From assembly GCA_035693825.1 (NCBI GenBank), contig DASSGB010000129.1, positions 1-19,933 on the forward strand: a DNA stretch of 19,933 bases. Direction: 5' to 3'. How positions within the stretch are numbered: the first letter of the stretch is position 1; each line of letters opens with the position of its first letter. Positions 13,799 to 19,933 of the stretch are shown piece after piece. Source of the DNA: MGOM01 sp035693825. GTDB lineage: Bacteria > Chloroflexota > Anaerolineae > Anaerolineales > E44-bin32. Below the pieces are notes generated by a model, which had not been told where the DNA came from, made no database searches, and saw only the letters and a list, made by a program, of their open reading frames with translations. Made by a program: the position numbers and the translations under genes.

Positions 13799-13813
13799 GG
13801 TGCAGGCGTGCCC

Positions 13814-14545
13814 CTACGATTCTACCGGCGCCAAGGCCCTTTCCAGGTGTGGAAATGCCGTCCACACGACTCCCAGGCCGAAAAGGGTCCCGGTGAGCAG
13901 GCGCATCCACGAGTTGAACGACCCGAGGGCCTCACCGGCATAGAACGTCGCCGGGAAGATGCTGCCTGTCAGCGCCGCCAGCCAGGCGTTCTGGTCGCGG
14001 AAACCCTGCCCAAAGCCGGCCAGGTCGCTCACGAAGTGCGTTCCGCCGTCGATCGCCATTGGCAGCGCCAGCAGAATGAACGCCCACACCGGCAGCGGGG
14101 AAAGGCGACGGCGGAAGGCGCGTCCGAGGAGGGCGAAGGCGAAGATGCTGGTGTACATCGAGACCATGCGGTCGGACCAGGCGACTTTCCATCCCAGAGC
14201 CGCCGAGCCGATGAACTCCCGCATCGCCAGCGGATCGGCGGCGACGCCGGCGAGTTGCCCGAGTTGGGCGACAGAGTAGCTCGCCTGAGGCCCGAATAGG
14301 AAGAAGGACCGCTGCGCCATCTGGTGGCATTGGGTGGAATAGAACGCGTAGATAAGCTCCCCCGGTTGCGTCCACCCCATGCGCATGAAGACCGGCGCCA
14401 GCCAGGGCAGGCCGACGTACAGTCCGAGGACGAGAACGGTCGCCGGGAACCAGATGCGGCTGAGCGAAAGGCCACGCGGTTTGGCGCCGACTGCACCCGC
14501 GGAAAGGCCCACCTCCCTGGCCGTGGCAGACAAAGGTTTCTGCAT
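13814..14545 (-). CDS. DUF2085 polytopic membrane protein
   Basis: 243 residues with about five membrane helices. The family hallmark is seen as FYSTQCHQMAQRSFFLFGPQ, with a conserved Cys-His near the first loop, then WSDRMVSMYTSIFAFALLGR and ALPMAIDGGTHFVSDLAG, and a C-terminal helix (LLTGTLFGLGVVWTAFP). The biochemical function of DUF2085 is unknown. No clear ribosome site precedes the ATG; TAGAAT at 14557-14552 lies only 7 nt ahead of it, so the message could be nearly leaderless (weak inference). It is followed after a palindrome by the YHS gene on the same strand. Confidence 0.88.
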   Translation of the reverse strand: MQKPLSATAREVGLSAGAVGAKPRGLSLSRIWFPATVLVLGLYVGLPWLAPVFMRMGWTQPGELIYAFYSTQCHQMAQRSFFLFGPQASYSVAQLGQLAGVAADPLAMREFIGSAALGWKVAWSDRMVSMYTSIFAFALLGRAFRRRLSPLPVWAFILLALPMAIDGGTHFVSDLAGFGQGFRDQNAWLAALTGSIFPATFYAGEALGSFNSWMRLLTGTLFGLGVVWTAFPHLERALAPVES

Positions 14546-14630
14546 ACCGGTCTGATTCTAAAGGAGCGAGCCCACGGCGGAGCGCGCCGAATGGCGGGTG
14601 GGCTCCGCGCTGGATGACGAGCAATTGGGG

Positions 14631-14698
14631 CAGCACGGCACCAGGGCAACAAGGCACCGCATCCATGACGCGCCTGGGTCCATGTGCCCCGGTGCCTT
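14631..14698. repeat. GGCACC-rich intergenic repeat
   Basis: A short low-complexity block of GGCACC/GGTGCC words. AAGGCACC (14651-14658) can pair with GGTGCCTT (14691-14698). The same words and the same AAGGC...GCCTT boundaries recur at 17382-17499. It ends at the stop of the DUF1684 gene. Confidence 0.55.
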
Positions 14699-14699
14699 T

Positions 14700-15215
14700 C
14701 TAGGATTCTTCCGAGTGGAACACTTTCTCTCCCGCCCGGATTGGCACCTTGAGCCGATTCTCGGCCGGCGTGATGGGGCAGGACCAGTCGGCGTTGTAAG
14801 CGCAGTACGGGTTGTAGGCCAGGTTGAAGTCGATCAGAAGACGGCCGTCGGGCAGCTCCTCCGGCTCCAGGTAGCGCCCAGCCCCGTACGTTTCTCCGCC
14901 GGCGAGGGAGTCAACGAAGGGGAGGAAGTAGCCATTGTCGTTGCGATACACGGTCAGGGTGACTTCCTGCCCATCCACGGAGAATCGAACCTGCCCGTAG
15001 CGCTCGTACGATTGGACATCGCCGGTGGTGGTCTGCATCCGGATCGTTGTCGGCTCGGGAAATCGTTCGATGGGCAATTGGAGACGAAGCCCTTCGCTCT
15101 CGGGAAAGTAGTTCAATCCCGGGAACTGGCGCTGCTGCTGAGGCGTCAACGGGCTATGTGGACTGACGCGGAAGAACTCGTTCTTGGCCGCGCGGAATTC
15201 GTCGAGTTCGGTCAT
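14700..15215 (-). CDS. DUF1684 family protein
   Basis: 171 residues, soluble, with no signal peptide. The family signature is near complete: an N-terminal helix (ELDEFRAAKNEFFRVSPHSP), then FSVDGQEVTLTVYRNDNGYF, GGETYGAGRYLEPEELPDG, LLIDFNLAYNPYCAYNADWS and a final ENRLKVPIRAGEK. This ordered set of Tyr, Asn, Pro and Cys residues is typical of DUF1684, a widespread family of unknown biochemistry. The ATG at 15215 is the natural start, though the ribosome site is weak. It lies on the same strand 64 nt after the end of the amidase remnant, and nothing suggests a functional link. Confidence 0.92.
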   Translation of the reverse strand: MTELDEFRAAKNEFFRVSPHSPLTPQQQRQFPGLNYFPESEGLRLQLPIERFPEPTTIRMQTTTGDVQSYERYGQVRFSVDGQEVTLTVYRNDNGYFLPFVDSLAGGETYGAGRYLEPEELPDGRLLIDFNLAYNPYCAYNADWSCPITPAENRLKVPIRAGEKVFHSEES

Positions 15216-15279
15216 CGCATCCCATCTTCAAGGATACTAGGATTTCGTCTGCGGTGGGTCGGACGGCGGGCTGGTGGGT

Positions 15280-16035
15280 TCAGACCGGCGGCGGTCGCCA
15301 GCCCCCGAATGCGTCCTCGATGGCCCGGCAAACGGCAAGGACGGTTTCGTCCTTGCCCGGCGCGGCCGCGACCTGCACCGCCAACGGCAAAGCCTCACGG
15401 CTCATTCCCGTCGGAACAACGGCCGCGGGAGCTCCAAGCGCATTGAAGACCGTCGTGTAGCCTGACGATCCGGTGAGCCCTGAGGTGGAGGTCGTGGGCG
15501 CGACCGAAGCGCTCCAGTGCCAGACGACGACACCCTCTTCGCCGAGGGTCTGACTCATCTCTCGTTTCAGTTGGGCGAGCCGCGCCGGCCGGCCACGTCC
15601 CGCGGCAGCCAGGAAGGGGCCGGTCAGAGACATCATGGCGATCAGGGCCAACACCTTGCGAGATATTGTGGGACGACGCACGGCATGGTTCTTCAACTCG
15701 GCCAGCATCCGGAGCGGCGTTCCTCCGCCGAGCTGCCGCAGCAGGGAAGGAAGCCAGAATCGGTACAGCCAGGCGGCATATTCGAATGGCACCGGATCCA
15801 GGGCAATCCCTCCGCGTTGAATGTTCATGCCTCGCTCGCGAAGGACCTCCAGGGAAGCCTCGAGGGCGGCCTCGTTCTCCGGCGAGGGCGGACAACCGTT
15901 GAGGGGTTCAGGAACGACGAGTCTTCGGCCGCGGAGCATCACCGACTCGATCGGGATGGGCGCCGAGCCGGAGAGCGTCGCCAGCGCGAGGTTCAGGTCT
16001 TCCACCTTGCGCGCCAGGGGGCCGGCTGTGTTCCA
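15280..16035 (-). pseudogene. Amidase (amidase-signature family), N-terminal half missing
   Basis: About 250 residues of amidase C-terminal half remain. WNTAGPLARKVEDLNLALAT is the conserved block that normally follows the catalytic region, and SGYTTVFNALGAPAAVVPTG, then LPLAVQVAAAPGKDETVLAV, is the usual C-terminal core. The catalytic Lys and the Ser-Ser of this family lie upstream of the retained part and are absent. Just before the retained Trp the frame has TGA (16038-16036), and beyond it I find no amidase sequence in any frame, only a palindrome and unrelated DNA. Family members are usually near 450-500 residues. An ORF from a GTG at 16005 exists but could not be active. The break looks like a deletion or rearrangement at a palindromic repeat. 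Confidence 0.8.
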
Positions 16036-16047
16036 TCACACGCAGAC

Positions 16048-16068
16048 AAGCCGGCCGTGAACCGGCTT
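16048..16068. repeat. Short palindrome at the amidase break point
   Basis: AAGCCGG (16048-16054) and CCGGCTT (16062-16068) form a 7-bp stem with a 7-nt loop, 10 nt beyond the point where amidase homology ends. It may mark the rearrangement that removed the 5' half. Confidence 0.45.
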
Positions 16069-16213
16069 CGCGGAGCCCCCGTTGTCCAGCCTAGCATTGA
16101 ACCGAGCGGCCGGACCTTGCAGGTGGTTTGCGAAGGGCTCGCTTTCCGGTCTGAATCTTGCGAGGAGAAATGCGCGTGAGCCGGAGGGGTGCGAAGGAAG
16201 AGACGAAACGCGG

Positions 16214-17365
16214 CTAGTTCGCTTGCCGGGTATTCACCCAGATCGTTCCCTGCGGCGTATCGCGCAGCTCGATGCCGATCCTCAGCAACCGGTCGCGCAG
16301 TCCGTCCGCCAGGGCCCATTCGCCGCGCTCCCGAAGCGCGCTGCGCAGCTCGATGATGATTCGTAGCAGGGGATCGAGATCGTCGTGAGACGGCTCGGCG
16401 CGCTCCGCGGCGGCCGCGGCTTGATGCAGCAACGCGGCCAGATCCTCGGGGGCTTCGTCGGCGGCGATTCGCAGCCCGGCCGGCAAGTCCCCCGCGCCCA
16501 CGAGCGCCGCGGCCTGACCCAGGGTTGCGATGGGCGACCCGGCCGGCGCGGGCACGCGTTCGGCTGGCGTCGGTCGCGCGGCGCCCGCCGGCTCGAGGAT
16601 CTCGAGGCTGAATGCCTCGCCGCTGGAGTGCACCTCTCGCTCCGGGCCGCGCAGGATCGTGACCCCGCTCTTGCCCCGGACCTCCGCCTGGCGACGGTCC
16701 ACGTCCAGCGTGACGGCGGTGTGTTCGTCGATCCCCAGGATGGTGGCTGTCGGCGGGAGCAAGTCGCGCAATCGGGCAAAGCGCTCCATCCCCATGAAAC
16801 AGGCGCGCGTGTCGTGGGTTCCGCCCTCGGAGTTGTCCCAGTGCGGGATGATGGCCAGCTCGTACCCGAAGGAGCCGAGCAAGTCGAGGCCTTCGGCCCA
16901 ATGTAAAGGGCGTCCCACCTTGTAGATCTCGTACACGGGCAGGGCATGACGGCCCAGCGATATCGTCGCCGCGCTGGCGAACACGATCTGCGCGCCGGCG
17001 CGCCAGCGCCGGATCAGGACTTCGACGAAGGGTGTCGACTTCAGCTGCTCGACGGCGTACGTCGGGCTGCCCGGTCCGGCGACGATGTAATTGGCCTCCG
17101 TCAGGGCCTCGAGCGCCTCCGCTCGAGCGCGCGGCGGATCGTCGCGGTGGCGGTAGCGCGCCACTCGCAGATCGAGGTCCAGGCTCGTGCGGAAGTACTC
17201 CACGAATCGGGCGGCGATGCCTTCGACGCCCGATTCAAAGCCGGCCGGGGTGTCGAGGAACACCGGACGCGGCGCCTCCTCCAGCGACTCCAGCAACGCG
17301 CGGTGGACCCGTACCATCCCGGCGGCGGTCTCGCCGGAGCCCATTAGTGTCAGCCGTCCGACCAT
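16214..17365 (-). CDS. S51/cyanophycinase-like domain fused to CysRS-like C-terminal tail
   Basis: 383 residues. The first about 230 residues resemble class I glutamine amidotransferase-like/S51 (cyanophycinase) proteins: MVGRLTLMGSGETAAGM, YIVAGPGSPTYAVEQL, the nucleophile region IVFASAATISLGRHALPVYE, the His-containing AIIPHWDNSEGGTHDTR, and ILGIDEHTAVTLD. A Pro/Ala-rich linker leads to a helical C-terminal part, LLRIIIELRSALRERGEWAL, then LRDRLLRIGIELRDTPQGTI. The last stretch closely matches the end of cysteinyl-tRNA synthetase (ALADxIRDxLxxxGIxLxDTPxG). No CysRS catalytic motifs (HIGH, KMSKS) are present, so it is not a synthetase. Substrate and role are unknown; the tail could bind tRNA or CysRS-like partners (speculation). 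The gene stands alone on the minus strand, divergent from dnaK. Confidence 0.85.
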   Translation of the reverse strand: MVGRLTLMGSGETAAGMVRVHRALLESLEEAPRPVFLDTPAGFESGVEGIAARFVEYFRTSLDLDLRVARYRHRDDPPRARAEALEALTEANYIVAGPGSPTYAVEQLKSTPFVEVLIRRWRAGAQIVFASAATISLGRHALPVYEIYKVGRPLHWAEGLDLLGSFGYELAIIPHWDNSEGGTHDTRACFMGMERFARLRDLLPPTATILGIDEHTAVTLDVDRRQAEVRGKSGVTILRGPEREVHSSGEAFSLEILEPAGAARPTPAERVPAPAGSPIATLGQAAALVGAGDLPAGLRIAADEAPEDLAALLHQAAAAAERAEPSHDDLDPLLRIIIELRSALRERGEWALADGLRDRLLRIGIELRDTPQGTIWVNTRQAN

Positions 17366-17381
17366 GGCCCCTCGCCGTCAC

Positions 17382-17499
17382 AAGGCACCGGGGCGCCTGG
17401 GCACCCTGGCGCCAAGGATTGGCCCGGGTGCCGCAGTGCCCTGGTGCCTCGGCGCCCTTGTGCCCTTTGTGCCCTGGTGCCCTTGTGCCCTGGAGCCTT
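17382..17499. repeat. GTGCCCT/GGCACC low-complexity repeat block
   Basis: About 118 nt of degenerate 8-12-nt words such as GTGCCCTGGTGCCC and TTGTGCCCT, beginning AAGGCACCG and ending GGAGCCTT, so the ends can pair. It occupies half of the gap between the S51-like gene and dnaK and shares words with 14631-14698. No CIRCE or HspR-type operator is visible here or in 17500-17607. Confidence 0.6.
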
Positions 17500-17607
17500 T
17501 CACAAGTATACCGATGTGGGGAGCTGATCTCGCTCCAACCCGCCGTTAACCCGCTTCTTGCGCGGCCGGAGTACGCTGAAGGGGCAAGCATGGGAGGTGG
17601 CAGAGCC

Positions 17608-19509
<1,902 letters not shown>

Positions 19510-19552
19510 TCGGGGGGCGGTGTGGCCTCGTCCCAATGAGCCCTCACCCCAA

Positions 19553-19587
19553 CCCCTCTCCCGCACAGCGGGAGAGGGGTTTGTTTT
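19553..19587 (+). terminator. Rho-independent terminator of dnaK
   Basis: CCCCTCTCCCGC (19553-19564) pairs perfectly with GCGGGAGAGGGG (19568-19579) over a 3-nt loop and is followed by TTTGTTTT. It lies 44 nt after the dnaK stop. The preceding words (CCCTCACCCCAA) match a palindromic repeat common in many GC-rich genomes, so a mobile-type repeat may have been adopted as terminator. Confidence 0.9.
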
Positions 19588-19621
19588 AGCCACACGTCTG
19601 CAGTTGGCCGCGGAATGTCTT

Positions 19622-19703
19622 GTAGCCGCAGCCTTCAGGCTGCGTCGTCCGCCGTCGAAACCTTTCCCTTGTGTGGATAGCCCAGGCTAAAGCCTGCGGC
19701 TAC
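19622..19703. repeat. 82-bp palindromic repeat, copy 1
   Basis: Begins GTAGCCGCAG and ends CTGCGGCTAC, so the ends pair; smaller inner palindromes (GCCTTCAGGC and GGCTAAAGCC) sit next to each end. It is 76 of 82 identical to copy 2, with no indels. Confidence 0.88.
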
Positions 19704-19757
19704 GCGTTGCCTTGTGCTGCCGTCGCCCAGCGGGCCCTCGGCTGCGGACCGGGGTTT

Positions 19758-19839
19758 GTAGCCGCAGCCTTCAGGCTGCGTCGTCCGCGGTCGAAGTGTT
19801 TCCCTTGTGTTGATAGCGCAGGCTAAAGCCTGCGGCTAC
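19758..19839. repeat. 82-bp palindromic repeat, copy 2
   Basis: Same orientation as copy 1, start-to-start distance 136 bp. Similarity continues past the core (TGCTGCCGTCGCCCA occurs after both), so the duplicated unit is larger than the palindrome. I see no transposase and no CRISPR-like regular spacers. Confidence 0.88.
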
Positions 19840-19933
19840 TACGCGCTGCCTCGTGCTGCCGTCGCCCACCGGCTCTTCGGCTGCGAACCCCGCCTCAAGT
19901 CCCCGGTAGGGCCATTAATGAAAGTCGGCAATT

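Larger units (their letters stand above)
19588..19933. other. Gene-free tail with repeats
   Basis: 346 nt to the right edge with no coding sequence I would defend; the short ORFs across it follow repeat DNA. Apart from the two 82-bp repeats and their similar flanks, the last about 40 nt become more AT-rich (CATTAATGAAAG), possibly the start of another intergenic or promoter region. Confidence 0.6.

Noticed and set aside
15280..16038. TGA at 16038-16036 before the amidase Trp as a second selenocysteine codon
   Set aside because: No amidase-like coding sequence exists upstream, the family has Sec or Cys at no such site that I know of, and no hairpin with suitable spacing follows.
17366..17607. 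CIRCE or HspR operator upstream of dnaK
   Set aside because: No TTAGCACTC/GAGTGCTAA or CTTGAGT/ACTCAAG pair is present in the gap.
19622..19839. CRISPR array
   Set aside because: There are only two copies of an 82-bp unit, the spacer-like part is itself similar between copies, and no cas gene is present.

Overview
This 19.9 kb window is high-GC bacterial DNA. It has tightly overlapping ATGA/GTGA gene junctions, several GTG starts and many palindromic intergenic repeats. The family mix (LysM/M23 peptidase, PCYCGC lipoprotein, PepSY protein with GMMG repeats, DUF2085, DUF1684, NarL-type two-component pair, single dnaK) fits a Chloroflexota genome, probably metagenomic. That placement is inference; no marker gene here fixes it.

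Layout. (1) 1-3993, minus strand: a cytochrome c maturation cluster. In transcription order it holds a Cys-rich lipoprotein, two small membrane proteins, a TlpA/CcmG-type thioredoxin and ccmF, which runs off the left edge. (2) 4251-5806, plus strand: an envelope LysM/M23 protein and a copper-binding lipoprotein cupredoxin; related palindromes follow each gene. (3) 10318-5851, minus strand: a six-gene operon in which most genes overlap by 4 nt. It encodes a PepSY protein with Met repeats, a PCYCGC lipoprotein, a membrane CuA-type cupredoxin, a polytopic 4Fe-4S protein, a CuA plus cytochrome c fusion, and a DUF1573-like protein interrupted by one in-frame TGA. (4) 14545-10635, minus strand: DUF2085 membrane protein, YHS metal-binding mini-protein, response regulator, histidine kinase and a Cys-rich orphan. 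(5) 17365-14700, minus strand: an S51-like protein with a CysRS-like tail, a truncated amidase remnant and a DUF1684 protein. (6) 17608-19509, plus strand: dnaK with a strong terminator, then a gene-free tail holding two copies of an 82-bp repeat.

The main observation is the DUF1573-like gene at 5851-6336. The TGA at 6033-6031 follows a Cys codon, and the frame then continues for 59 family-like codons to a TAG. A perfect 8-bp hairpin with a G-containing loop starts 11 nt after the TGA, where a bacterial SECIS element would sit. I read this as a likely Cys-Sec (CU) selenoprotein.

Working model (inference): the six-gene operon is a membrane electron conduit carrying Fe-S, CuA, heme c and a Cys-Sec pair. 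Together with the neighbouring cytochrome c maturation genes, it would handle copper or thiol redox chemistry outside the cytoplasmic membrane. The YHS/two-component operon next to it may sense the same metal or redox signal.
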